Source of the DNA: Bacteroidota bacterium
Lineage (GTDB): Bacteria > Bacteroidota > Bacteroidia > Chitinophagales > Chitinophagaceae
Direction: 5' to 3'
NCBI GenBank assembly: GCA_023386045.1
Contig: JAEWKK010000016.1
Span: forward strand, 107,849 to 171,848
Length of the DNA stretch: 64,000 bases
Below are positions 54,532 to 62,698 of the stretch, one piece after another. The position numbers and the translations under genes were made by a program. The notes under the pieces were generated by a model. The model was given only the letters and a program-made list of their open reading frames with translations, was not told where the DNA came from and made no database searches. How positions within the stretch are numbered: the first letter of the stretch is position 1; every line of letters begins with the position of its first letter.

Positions 54532-54539
54532 TATTTTTG
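54532..54539 (+). promoter_or_regulatory. -7 box of pfkA
   Basis: TATTTTTG, 39 bases upstream of the pfkA ATG. Confidence 0.45.
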
Positions 54540-54578
54540 ATTCCGCGACCGATCAATGAAGTTTAATTAAGGAATAAG

Positions 54579-55562
54579 ATGCATAAAAAAGTAAGCCGCA
54601 TTGGCGTTCTCACTTCGGGCGGTGATTCACCCGGCATGAACGCGGCTGTAAGGGCGGTAGTACGTACAGGAATCTATTATGGGCTTGAAGTGTATGGCAT
54701 CATGCGCGGCTACCAGGGTCTCATTGAAGACGATATCTACAAGATGGAAAGCCGCTCAGTAGCCAACATCATCCAGCGTGGAGGCACCATCCTGAAAACT
54801 GCAAGATGCAAGATCTTTCACAAACCCGAAGGCAGGCAGCAGGCATATGAAGTTTTAAAGAGCCGCGGTATTGACGGCCTGGTGATCATTGGTGGCGATG
54901 GCTCCTTCCGTGGTGCAGTTGAATTCAGCAAGGAATATGACATCCCCTGCATTGGCCTGGCAGGAACAATTGATAAGGATATTTATGGAACTGATTTTAC
55001 CATTGGTTTTGATACAGCAGTGAATACAGCCGTAGAAGCTATTGATAAGATCAGGGATACTGCGGATGCCCACGACCGGCTTTTTATTATAGAAGTGATG
55101 GGTCGCGATGCCGGCTACATTGCGCTTCATAGCGGCATTGCCACTGGTGCGGAAAATATCCTGATACCAGAACAGAAAACAGATATTGAAGCCCTGATCG
55201 ATTCTCTCCAGGAAAAAGAAAGAAGAAAAAAACTGGTGAACCTGATCGTGGTTGCCGAAGGTGATGAATTTGGCGGCGCCGATGAAGTGGCCAAGATCAT
55301 CAAAGACCGCATGCCTCAAACAGAAACCAGGGTTTGCATTCTGGGACATATACAACGTGGAGGCGCGCCTACCTGCCTCGACCGTCTAATTGCCAGCAGA
55401 ATGGGTTATCATGCTGTTGAGAGCCTGATCGAAGGAAGGCATAATGTATTTGTGGGTATTATGAACAACCGCATGAATTATGTTCCGCTGGAGAAAGTAG
55501 GAAAAAGAAAAGGTACCATCAATGATGAATGGATGAAGATCGTAAAGATCCTGGCTTCATAA
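54579..55562 (+). CDS. pfkA: ATP-dependent 6-phosphofructokinase
   Basis: A 327-aa group I PFK. TSGGDSPGMNAAVRAVVR binds ATP, and IGGDGSFRGA has Gly rather than Asp at the position that separates ATP- from PPi-dependent enzymes. GTIDKDIYGTDFTIGFDTAVNT is the fructose 6-phosphate/catalytic motif; the usual TIDND reads TIDKD, leaving both catalytic aspartates in place. EVMGRDAGYIAL and GHIQRGGAPTCLDR complete the site. It commits sugar to glycolysis; pyk follows 69 bases later. Confidence 0.97.
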   Translation: MHKKVSRIGVLTSGGDSPGMNAAVRAVVRTGIYYGLEVYGIMRGYQGLIEDDIYKMESRSVANIIQRGGTILKTARCKIFHKPEGRQQAYEVLKSRGIDGLVIIGGDGSFRGAVEFSKEYDIPCIGLAGTIDKDIYGTDFTIGFDTAVNTAVEAIDKIRDTADAHDRLFIIEVMGRDAGYIALHSGIATGAENILIPEQKTDIEALIDSLQEKERRKKLVNLIVVAEGDEFGGADEVAKIIKDRMPQTETRVCILGHIQRGGAPTCLDRLIASRMGYHAVESLIEGRHNVFVGIMNNRMNYVPLEKVGKRKGTINDEWMKIVKILAS

Positions 55563-55631
55563 ACATCAAAACAATTTAAATAGCCGGGTAAAATATTTAA
55601 GAACATCTGAAAACAAACACAGTAAAATCAA

Positions 55632-57122
55632 ATGAGCAAAAACGTAGACAAATATTTTCATAAACAGATGGACAAGACGGCTGGTATTGAACACACTTAC
55701 CACCGTACCAAGATCGTGGCAACTGTGGGACCGGCCTGCGATACCTATGAAAAATTACTGGAGCTGGTGAAATGCGGGGTAAATGTTTTCCGTCTCAACT
55801 TCTCTCATGGCGGACATGATGATAAAAAACAGATCATAGAATACATCCGCCAGATCAACAAGACCGAGCCTTATAATATTTCCATACTAGGTGACCTGCA
55901 GGGTCCAAAGCTGCGGGTGGGTGAAATGGAAAACGGTGGGATTGATATTGTTCCCGGTGACATCCTCACTTTTACCAACGACAAGCTGGTAGGAACCAAA
56001 GAAAGAATCTTCGTTTCCTACCCGGATCTTCACAAAGATGTAAAAGTGGGCAACAAGATCCTGATTGATGATGGAAAGCTGGAAGTGCAGGTGAAAAAGA
56101 TCCTCAAGAATAATGATGTTGAAGTTGAAGTGACCATGGGTGGAAAGCTTTCTTCAAAAAAAGGGATCAATCTTCCTGATACAAAGATCTCCTTACCTGC
56201 TCTTACGGATAAAGACCTGGTGGACCTGGAATTCATCATTGAACAGGAACTCGACTGGGTGGCACTTTCCTTTGTCAGGAGTGTAAAGGACATTATCATC
56301 CTGCGTAACAAATTGCAGGAAAGAAAAAGCAGGACCAAGATCATTGCCAAGATCGAAAAACCTGAAGCCCTGAACAACCTGCGCGACATCATTGTAGAAA
56401 GTGATGCTGTGATGATCGCCCGTGGTGACCTTGGTGTTGAATTGCCGGTGGAGCAGATCCCCATGATCCAGAGAAATATCATCAGTAAATGTCTTCACCG
56501 CGCCAAGCCTGTGATTGTTGCAACGCAGATGATGGAAAGCATGATCGACAGAAGCAAACCAAACCGAAGCGAGATCACAGACGTTGCCAATGCGGTACTT
56601 GAAGGCGCCGATGCTGTAATGCTTAGTGGTGAAACAGCAACGGGTCAACATCCAAAGCTGGTGGTGGAAACCATGCGCAAGATCATCATGGAAGTAGAAA
56701 GGACCGAATACAGGTATAACAGGGAAGAATTTCTTCATCCCCAGCCCCACTCTCCTTCTTTCCTGAGTGATGCTGTTTGTTACAATGCCTGCAAGCTGGC
56801 CGATGATGTAAAAGCTGATGCGTTGATAGGAATGACGCAAAGTGGTTATACGGCTTTTATGCTGAGCAGCTATCGTCCCAAAGCACCTTTATTCATTTTC
56901 ACCAAAGAGCGTTCGCTGGTAAACCAGTTAAGTCTGAGCTGGGGAGTTCGCGCATTTTATTACAGTGAAGAACATACGCTTGATGATATCATCTTTGACC
57001 AGATTGATATCCTTAAAGAAAGAGGATTTCTTAAAAGCGGACAGGTGGTCGTAAATACAGGAAGTACTCCTATTCACCTGCATCTGCCCACCAACATCAT
57101 CAAGATCACTAAAATTGAGTAA
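55632..57122 (+). CDS. pyk: Pyruvate kinase
   Basis: A 496-aa glycolytic enzyme that makes ATP and pyruvate from phosphoenolpyruvate. TKIVATVGPACDTYEKLLEL opens the TIM barrel; VFRLNFSHGG, IIAKIEKPEAL (catalytic Lys), VMIARGDLGVELP and AVMLSGETATGQHP are canonical. The C-terminal domain (SGYTAFMLSSYRP onward) has the regulatory fold. The pfkA-pyk pairing puts the two key control enzymes of lower glycolysis together. A bidirectional terminator follows. Confidence 0.97.
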   Translation: MSKNVDKYFHKQMDKTAGIEHTYHRTKIVATVGPACDTYEKLLELVKCGVNVFRLNFSHGGHDDKKQIIEYIRQINKTEPYNISILGDLQGPKLRVGEMENGGIDIVPGDILTFTNDKLVGTKERIFVSYPDLHKDVKVGNKILIDDGKLEVQVKKILKNNDVEVEVTMGGKLSSKKGINLPDTKISLPALTDKDLVDLEFIIEQELDWVALSFVRSVKDIIILRNKLQERKSRTKIIAKIEKPEALNNLRDIIVESDAVMIARGDLGVELPVEQIPMIQRNIISKCLHRAKPVIVATQMMESMIDRSKPNRSEITDVANAVLEGADAVMLSGETATGQHPKLVVETMRKIIMEVERTEYRYNREEFLHPQPHSPSFLSDAVCYNACKLADDVKADALIGMTQSGYTAFMLSSYRPKAPLFIFTKERSLVNQLSLSWGVRAFYYSEEHTLDDIIFDQIDILKERGFLKSGQVVVNTGSTPIHLHLPTNIIKITKIE

Positions 57123-57138
57123 GTTGTTTTTAATAATA

Positions 57139-57173
57139 GAAAAGGGAATGAAGTTATATTTCATTCCCTTTTC
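57139..57173. terminator. Bidirectional terminator between pyk and the DUF1761 gene
   Basis: A perfect 14-bp stem (57139-57152 with 57160-57173) of the AAAAGGGAATGAA type closes a 7-base loop. Its A/T ends provide U-rich tails on both strands for the convergent genes. Confidence 0.93.
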
Positions 57174-57190
57174 CAATTAATTCCTGAAGT

Positions 57191-57610
57191 TTATCTCCAT
57201 ACACATAAGATAACAGCCGCGATCATCTGTCCCACCACGTGGTAAAGACCATCAATGAAATGAAGCCCGGCAGGCTTCTTTACATAGAGATAGGTAATGC
57301 TGATGGCCATGGCAGAAAAGCAAACTCCCGTTAACAGGCCCCATTTGATGCCTGAAACCGCATTATCCAACTGCAGCCTGTTGACAATAATTGCCAGTCC
57401 TGTAGTAGCAACAAACATCAAAATAAAAGACATCAGCATGATCATACCTGATCCCTTCTTCATTTCGGGATCATTTACATTGATTCCATGGTAAGCGATC
57501 CATTTCTTTTGAAAAAGTGCAGAGTACCAGATGGCACCCAGGGCAAAATAAGCAAGAGCAGCAACCAGCACATGCAGCCAGTTGAGGTCAGATAAAAAAG
57601 AAGTGTCCAT
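57191..57610 (-). CDS. DUF1761 membrane protein
   Basis: A 139-aa protein starting at the ATG at 57610 (MDTSFLSDLNWLHVLVAAL). Four hydrophobic segments and the blocks AYFALGAIWYSALFQKKWIAYHGI and GLLTGVCFSAMAISITYLY (cited in part) match DUF1761, a family of small membrane proteins of unknown function. The upstream frame to 57673 overlaps the divergent gene's start and is unlikely. Confidence 0.88.
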   Translation of the reverse strand: MDTSFLSDLNWLHVLVAALAYFALGAIWYSALFQKKWIAYHGINVNDPEMKKGSGMIMLMSFILMFVATTGLAIIVNRLQLDNAVSGIKWGLLTGVCFSAMAISITYLYVKKPAGLHFIDGLYHVVGQMIAAVILCVWR

Positions 57611-57671
57611 AAACGTTCGTTTTGGTAATTTGTGTAAAAAGATAAAAACTAATCGTTGCAATTCATAACAC

Positions 57672-58010
57672 ATGATCGACTATAACGACAGGACGTTTCG
57701 CTCCATCAGTAATACCGGAAACGGCGAAGCGAGTGAGGAAACAATTTTTCATTACCAGCAACAGAGCTTTCTTGTTTCTGCAACTTATAGTGGCGGTCCT
57801 GTGCTTTTTGGTCACCTGTTAGGACTGATAAATGCAGAGGGCATGATGGAGTTCAGCTACCATCATGTGAATGAAGAAGGAACAGTAAGAACTGGTGTTT
57901 GTTTGTCGACACCCGAAATTCTTTCCAACGGCAAAATCAGGCTCCATGAAAAATGGAAATGGACCAATGGTGATGGTAGCGAAGGAGAATCGCTTCTCGA
58001 AGAATTATAA
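57672..58010 (+). CDS. Small conserved protein, annotated in homologues as N-acetylglutamate synthase-like
   Basis: A 112-aa soluble protein opening MIDYNDRTFRSISNTGNGE, then TIFHYQQQSF, GGPVLFGHLLG and ending RLHEKWKWTNGDGSEGES. From memory, similar short proteins in Bacteroidota and Firmicutes carry the label N-acetylglutamate synthase, but nothing here resembles an acetyltransferase fold, so I would not trust that function. It looks like a small beta-barrel of lipocalin-like pattern. The terminator at 58015-58036 follows at once. Confidence 0.7.
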   Translation: MIDYNDRTFRSISNTGNGEASEETIFHYQQQSFLVSATYSGGPVLFGHLLGLINAEGMMEFSYHHVNEEGTVRTGVCLSTPEILSNGKIRLHEKWKWTNGDGSEGESLLEEL

Positions 58011-58011
58011 A

Positions 58012-58036
58012 AAAAAGACCATGAAGTCATGGTCTT
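58012..58036. terminator. Terminator between convergent genes
   Basis: AGACCATGA (58016-58024) pairs with TCATGGTCT (58027-58035). On the minus strand it is followed by a long T-run and serves cdd; it also follows the stop codon at 58010 on the plus strand. Confidence 0.85.
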
Positions 58037-58060
58037 AAGGTTTATGAGTTGAAGATAAAT

Positions 58061-58546
58061 TTATCTCAGTTCTTCACTGGTAAATGCCAGGGGCAACAAG
58101 CGGCTGGCACTGTCTATAACATATACCGGACCGGTCATGCCACCCAGTATGAGTTGAACCGGATGATTCACACGTCCTTCGTACTCCTGTAAGCTTTGCC
58201 GGCAGATGCCGCAGGGAGAAATGGGATGATCGCTTTTTACATGTTCACTTTTATAGCTGATGGCCATGGTTTCTATCGGGACCTTGGGGAAAAGCGAAGA
58301 AGCGGATGCTAGCAATACCCTCTCGGCACAGAGACCAACAGGAAATGATGCATTTTCCTGGTTGCTTCCCGCAACAATTTCTCCATTTGCCAGTTTGGCA
58401 ACAGCACCAACCTGGAAGTTGGAGTATGGAGCGTAAGCCTGTGCTGTGATCTCTCTTGCTTCATTCAACAACCATTGCATGTCTTCAGGCAATTCTTCTA
58501 TGCTGGCGTAAACCTTGTAATTGAATTCGTATTTATTTTCCTTCAT
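58061..58546 (-). CDS. cdd: Cytidine deaminase
   Basis: A 161-aa homotetramer-type enzyme. YAPYSNFQVGAVAKLANG precedes the active-site GLCAERVLLAS (zinc-binding Cys and catalytic Glu), and SPCGICRQSLQEY gives the other two zinc cysteines. It deaminates cytidine and deoxycytidine in pyrimidine salvage. It stands between lepB upstream and a convergent small gene. Confidence 0.96.
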   Translation of the reverse strand: MKENKYEFNYKVYASIEELPEDMQWLLNEAREITAQAYAPYSNFQVGAVAKLANGEIVAGSNQENASFPVGLCAERVLLASASSLFPKVPIETMAISYKSEHVKSDHPISPCGICRQSLQEYEGRVNHPVQLILGGMTGPVYVIDSASRLLPLAFTSEELR

Positions 58547-58561
58547 ATTATGTGATTAGAG

Positions 58562-58590
58562 ACAAAAATGTCCCGCTAAGCGAGACATTT
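58562..58590 (-). terminator. Terminator of lepB
   Basis: An 11-bp stem with one mismatch (58566-58576 with 58580-58590) is followed on the minus strand by TTTTTGTC, 10 bases past the lepB stop codon. Confidence 0.85.
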
Positions 58591-58599
58591 AAAAATAAG

Positions 58600-60129
58600 C
58601 TATTTTACTGTCCTGAACAACCGGCTCCATCTTGGTCCGCCTTCCCAACTAAACCAGATCAGCCAGGCCTTACCTACGATCCTGTCTTCCGGTACAAAAC
58701 CCCAGTAGCGACTGTCCTGTGAACCCTGGCGGTTATCACCCATCATCCAGTAATAATTCATTTTAAAAACATACGAGTCTACCGGTTTCCCATTCAGGAT
58801 AAACTGTCCGTTTTTCATTTCAAACTGGTTGTTCTCATAAACACGGATGGCTCTTTCATAAACCGTATAGTTCTCTGCCGTCAACTGTAGCTTCGCTCCT
58901 TTTTTTGGTATCCAGATAGGACCAAAATTATCGCTGGTCCATTTATGAGTTGAATCGTAAGGAAAAACTGTTTGCGGTGTTTCGGCCTGCAAAGGAGTGA
59001 TGGATCTTGCCAAACCATTCTTCAGCATTTTTTCTCTTGTTGCTTCGGTCATGCTTATATAATACAGTCCTGGCTGCCCACTGTCATGCACGTCCCTGTC
59101 TGCATTGAGTTCATATTCCTCCTTCAGCACATCTGCATCGAGATAACTAACATTCACGATGACCTTATAGGTTAAAACAGATTTAGGAGGCAGTGGTTCC
59201 AATGTACCATTGGCATATACTACATTGTTTTTTACTTCGATCATGTCCCCTGCAATACCTACACAGCGTTTGATATAGTTGTCTGATTTATCTACAGGAT
59301 GTACTGCCAGTGGATACTGGTCCGGGTTGCTCAGTACTATCTGTCTGCCCAAAGCTTCATTTCCATTACCCAGTTCGCGAATGACCTGGTAATAGGGTCT
59401 TGCAGACTGGTAATTAGGAAGGTTGATAACGGTATCACCTGCCGGGAAATTAAAAACCACAACGTCATTTCTTTTCACAGGAGAATTGAACCAGCGTATA
59501 TAAGGAATCTTGATTGCTTCGCTATATGACTTACTGCTGGAACCTGGAATATAATTATGAACAAATGGAATGGACAAAGGAGTGTTGGGGATCCGTGGAC
59601 CATAAGAGAACTTGCTGACGAAAAGAAAATCATTTACCAGCAGGGTTTTTTCCATGGACTCTGAAGGAATGGTATAGGCTTCGAAAATAAAAGTCCGGAT
59701 CAGTGTGGCAGCTACGATGGCGAAGATTGCTGCATCCACCCATTCTCTCCATCCCTGTTTTTTGTATCGCCTTGCACCTTCTGGTCCTATGTAATGAATT
59801 TTGGGTGAATAGCCCAGGTAAGGAAAATACAAAGGAGCAAAAAGCGCAGCGAGGGTATGTTCTCCCAGTGTGAATCTTCCAAAGAGCTTTACAAATTCGA
59901 TAAAGATCCCCGGACTGATAAACCAGCCAACTACTGGAATGAACTGCCAGAAAACCCAGTGCTTAGGACGTTTGGCAAGTTCCTGCATCACCCAGGTATT
60001 GTAAAATGGTATATACGCTTTCCACTGTGCAACTCCGGCTTTTTGAAACATCTTTGCCATTCCGAAAGAAGGAAGAAGAACAATGAGAATGGAAATCAGG
60101 TAAACAGTTAATATGTGCGAAAGCGGCAT
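58600..60129 (-). CDS. lepB: Signal peptidase I
   Basis: A 509-aa inner-membrane protease that removes signal peptides. Two or three N-terminal hydrophobic segments lead to FEAYTIPSESMEKTLLVND, in which Ser158 corresponds to E. coli Ser90, and to NYIKRCVGIAGDMIEV with Lys287 as general base. MMGDNRQGSQDSRYWGFVP is the conserved late motif. It is much longer than E. coli LepB because of an N-terminal extension and a long insert of about 130 residues before the last motif, a common state in this phylum. TAAATTTG at 60150-60157 is a likely -7 box. Confidence 0.96.
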   Translation of the reverse strand: MPLSHILTVYLISILIVLLPSFGMAKMFQKAGVAQWKAYIPFYNTWVMQELAKRPKHWVFWQFIPVVGWFISPGIFIEFVKLFGRFTLGEHTLAALFAPLYFPYLGYSPKIHYIGPEGARRYKKQGWREWVDAAIFAIVAATLIRTFIFEAYTIPSESMEKTLLVNDFLFVSKFSYGPRIPNTPLSIPFVHNYIPGSSSKSYSEAIKIPYIRWFNSPVKRNDVVVFNFPAGDTVINLPNYQSARPYYQVIRELGNGNEALGRQIVLSNPDQYPLAVHPVDKSDNYIKRCVGIAGDMIEVKNNVVYANGTLEPLPPKSVLTYKVIVNVSYLDADVLKEEYELNADRDVHDSGQPGLYYISMTEATREKMLKNGLARSITPLQAETPQTVFPYDSTHKWTSDNFGPIWIPKKGAKLQLTAENYTVYERAIRVYENNQFEMKNGQFILNGKPVDSYVFKMNYYWMMGDNRQGSQDSRYWGFVPEDRIVGKAWLIWFSWEGGPRWSRLFRTVK

Positions 60130-60149
60130 TCGAGTGTTTTTAAAACGGA

Positions 60150-60157
60150 CAAATTTA
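60150..60157 (-). promoter_or_regulatory. -7 box of lepB
   Basis: TAAATTTG on the minus strand, 20 bases upstream of the lepB ATG. Confidence 0.45.
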
Positions 60158-60234
60158 TTATTTTAAAAGCTTAGTGGTTGGCAATGTAAGCAAAGTTTTT
60201 GCTAAAGTGGACAACCGGAAAAACAGACCAGGGC

Positions 60235-61122
60235 ATGCAAAGTTTTACGATCAGGGATATTGAGAATCTTACAGGAATCAAAGCACATACGCTTCGCATA
60301 TGGGAACAACGTTATGATTTCTTCCAACCAAAAAGAAAAGAAAGCCTTCATCGTTTTTATGATAATGATGACCTCAAGCAACTGCTGCGCATAGCGTTTC
60401 TTTATCACCAGGGATGGAAAGTGTCAAGGATTGCTTCATTATCGCAGGAACAGATTGCCAATGAAGTTCGCAATGCTACAGTTCACTCATCTTACAGCCA
60501 GCAGGTACTGCAATTACTGGAAATAGCAATTGATTTTGATGAAATGGGTTTCCGAAGCATGTTTGACCGGATAAAAAAAGATATTGGTTTTGAAAACAGC
60601 ATTCTTGAAGTGGCATATCCCTATTTGTTGAAGCTGGGTTTACTTTGGTCCACCAATAATGTGATTCCGGCACAGGAGCATTTTTCCAGTTATATCATCC
60701 AAAACCTTGTCATTGATGAAACAGAACAATTGCCTGCGATAAACCGTCAGCCTGAAATTTTATTGTTTTGTCCCGAAGGTGAGTTTCACGAGCTACCCCT
60801 ACTGTTTATGAATTACCTGTTCAGAAAAAACGGGAGAAGCACAGTTTATCTAGGCACGGGCATACAGCGAGATGAGTTAAAAGATTTCAATAAGTTTTCT
60901 TCTATCAAATACATTTACCTGCACCTGATTACCAATTTTACAGGCATTACTGTGGATGAATACCTTGAAGACATATGCCAAACCTTTCCCCATAAAAAGG
61001 TCATTGCTTCAGGAGAAGGTCTGCGAGAAGTACAGTTTAAATGCGATAATCTTCAGGTATTAAAAACCGACAGGCAGGTAAATGAGTTTATTAATGAAAT
61101 CCGATATGAACATAGTTCCTGA
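60235..61122 (+). CDS. MerR-family regulator with B12-binding-type domains (CarH/LitR-like)
   Basis: A 295-aa protein from the ATG at 60235 (MQSFTIRDIENLTGI); the earlier TTG at 60199 is less likely. Residues 1-75 are a MerR winged helix (TLRIWEQRYDFFQPKR). The helical bundle that follows has LLWSTNNVIPAQEHF: Trp138, nine residues, then Glu148-His149, the Wx9EH motif of adenosylcobalamin photoreceptors. The C-terminal Rossmann-like domain has GEFHELP in place of the usual ExHxxG, keeping the cobalt-binding His185 but with Pro188 for Gly. Its 3' end overlaps the opposing response-regulator gene by 32 bases. Confidence 0.88.
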   Translation: MQSFTIRDIENLTGIKAHTLRIWEQRYDFFQPKRKESLHRFYDNDDLKQLLRIAFLYHQGWKVSRIASLSQEQIANEVRNATVHSSYSQQVLQLLEIAIDFDEMGFRSMFDRIKKDIGFENSILEVAYPYLLKLGLLWSTNNVIPAQEHFSSYIIQNLVIDETEQLPAINRQPEILLFCPEGEFHELPLLFMNYLFRKNGRSTVYLGTGIQRDELKDFNKFSSIKYIYLHLITNFTGITVDEYLEDICQTFPHKKVIASGEGLREVQFKCDNLQVLKTDRQVNEFINEIRYEHSS

Positions 61123-62257
61123 TATCGTCCCTGGTAATGCTCTTGCCTGAAAGAATCACGAGTCTTTCAACCACGTTACGCAACTCACGGATATTACCGG
61201 TCCAGTTATGCTCCTGTAATAGTTTGATAGCATCATCAGCAATGGATTTTTTTGCCATTCCATAGTCTTCGCAGATATCATCAAGGAATTTATCAACCAG
61301 CAGCGGAATGTCATCCCTTCTTTCATTGAGCGATGGAACATGAATGAGGATCACACTCAGTCGGTGATAGAGGTCAAGCCTGAATGTTTTTGCTTCCACT
61401 TCTTTCATCAGGTCTTTATTGGTGGCGGCAATGACTCTTACATCAACACTGATATCCTTATCGGCGCCCACACGGGTGATCTTTCCTTCCTGAAGGGCCC
61501 TGAGCACCTTGGCCTGGGCACTAAGGCTCATATCTCCTATTTCGTCAAGGAAAAGTGTACCTCCGCTGGCCTGTTCAAATTTGCCAATGCGTTGTTTAAT
61601 GGCTGAGGTAAATGATCCTTTTTCATGACCAAACAATTCGCTTTCTATCAACTCGCCAGGAATGGCAGCGCAATTCACTTCCACCAGGGCATTTCCTGCG
61701 CGACTGCTTTTTTCATGAAGCCATCTTGCCACCAGTTCCTTACCTACTCCGTTTTCTCCTGTGATCAGCACACGGGCTTCGGTGGGTCCAACTTTCTCAA
61801 TGGTTTCCTTGATCTTTTGAATAGGAACGGAATTGCCAATCATTTCCTGCACCTTGAAAGCCTTGCGCTTTAGTGTTTTTGTTTCATGCACCAGCGTATT
61901 CCTTTCCATGGCATTGCGGATCGTGATCAGCAGGCGGTTCAGATCTGGTGGTTTCTGAATAAAATCATAGGCACCTTTCTTAACAGCTTCAACAGCAGTT
62001 TCAATATTACCATGACCAGAGATCATGATGATAGGAACATCAACGTTGATCTCAACAGCTTTTTGAAGAAATTCTATGCCGTCTATTTTGGGCATCTTGA
62101 TGTCGCAGAGAACAACATCGTAAGTCTTTTCTTTAAATTTTTTCAATCCTTCTTCGCCATCAGCAGCTTCCTCGATCTTGTATCCTTCGAATGAAAGAAT
62201 CTCAGTGAGGGTTTTACGGATCGCCTTTTCGTCATCAATGATCAAGATAGTGGCCAT
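61091..62257 (-). CDS. Sigma-54-type response regulator lacking a DNA-binding domain
   Basis: A 388-aa protein from the ATG at 62257. A receiver domain (ILIIDDEKAIRKTL; Asp52 in VVLCDIKMP as phosphoacceptor) is joined to an AAA+ domain with Walker A TGENGVGKE (166-174), Walker B TLFLDEIGD and RELRNVVERL. The loop that contacts sigma-54, normally GAFTGA, reads GSFTSA (214-219). The protein ends at NYVHIGFH just after the AAA+ lid, with no Fis-type helix-turn-helix. No histidine kinase gene is adjacent. Confidence 0.92.
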   Translation of the reverse strand: MATILIIDDEKAIRKTLTEILSFEGYKIEEAADGEEGLKKFKEKTYDVVLCDIKMPKIDGIEFLQKAVEINVDVPIIMISGHGNIETAVEAVKKGAYDFIQKPPDLNRLLITIRNAMERNTLVHETKTLKRKAFKVQEMIGNSVPIQKIKETIEKVGPTEARVLITGENGVGKELVARWLHEKSSRAGNALVEVNCAAIPGELIESELFGHEKGSFTSAIKQRIGKFEQASGGTLFLDEIGDMSLSAQAKVLRALQEGKITRVGADKDISVDVRVIAATNKDLMKEVEAKTFRLDLYHRLSVILIHVPSLNERRDDIPLLVDKFLDDICEDYGMAKKSIADDAIKLLQEHNWTGNIRELRNVVERLVILSGKSITRDDIRNYVHIGFH

Positions 62258-62507
62258 AGCATGGTTCAATTGGTTGGCAAAGAAACAAAAGAATAGGATT
62301 GAAAGTGGCGGGAGTTATTTAAAAAGAAAAAGGCCGGATAGAAATCCAGCCTCGTGTAAAATCCAATATCCTATGAAAAACCGAGACAAAGATGTAGGAG
62401 TTTTTTCAATTTTCAAAACTTATTTTCAAAATATCTTTTTTAGTAATGAAGTTTGAGAATGAGTGAGTTGTGGGGTTTATGGAGATTTAAGCGTAAATCA
62501 GAGGGAA
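62258..62507. other. Gene-free region upstream of the response regulator
   Basis: No gene is supported. An imperfect hairpin (GGCCGGAT at 62332-62339 and ATCCAGCC at 62344-62351) is followed on the minus strand by TTTTTCTTTTT and looks like a leftward terminator, but no leftward gene ends before it; whatever it served may have been cut off by the IS. The rest is AT-rich without visible signals. Confidence 0.4.
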
Positions 62508-62598
62508 GTTCATAGTTCATGGTTCATGGGATGGCAGATGGCGAATAGTTCATAGATCATGGTTCATGGCAGATAGGTTGGTCCATGGTCTATGGTCT
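62508..62598. repeat. Degenerate direct repeats (GTTCATGG/GTTCATAG, GGTCTAT) beside the IS
   Basis: Units resembling AGTTCAT, GGTTCATGG, AGATCATGG and GGTCTATGGTCTAT recur over about 90 bases and end exactly at the left inverted repeat of the IS. They carry no ORF. Confidence 0.6.
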
Positions 62599-62617
62599 AT
62601 CACTGCTGTCCGGTAAA
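62599..62617 (+). repeat. Left terminal inverted repeat of the IS
   Basis: ATCACTGCTGTCCGGTAAA; inverted copy at 63982-64000 with one mismatch. Confidence 0.9.
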
Positions 62618-62698
62618 AATGCACTTACTGGAAAATTGTTTTTGAGTTGCAAGCTGGATAAGGGTTAGTTTGATTTATTGAAAAGCATGCCCCTCTGT

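Larger units (their letters stand above)
54178..54578. other. Intergenic region upstream of pfkA
   Basis: About 400 bases without a supported protein gene. It holds a CAGCAT/ATGCTG hairpin at about 54238-54260, a TATTTTTG box at 54291-54298, a possible small RNA, its terminator, and the probable pfkA -7 box (TATTTTTG, 54532-54539). Confidence 0.5.

Noticed and set aside
56193..56840. 215-codon minus-strand ORF opposite pyk
   Set aside because: Antisense to well-conserved pyruvate kinase codons; no motif or start signal.
57672..58010. N-acetylglutamate synthase activity
   Set aside because: No acetyl-CoA binding motif is visible in this 112-aa protein; the name appears to be an inherited label.
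62508..62598. CRISPR array
   Set aside because: Repeat words are only 7-9 bases, degenerate, and lack regular spacers; no cas genes are present in the window.
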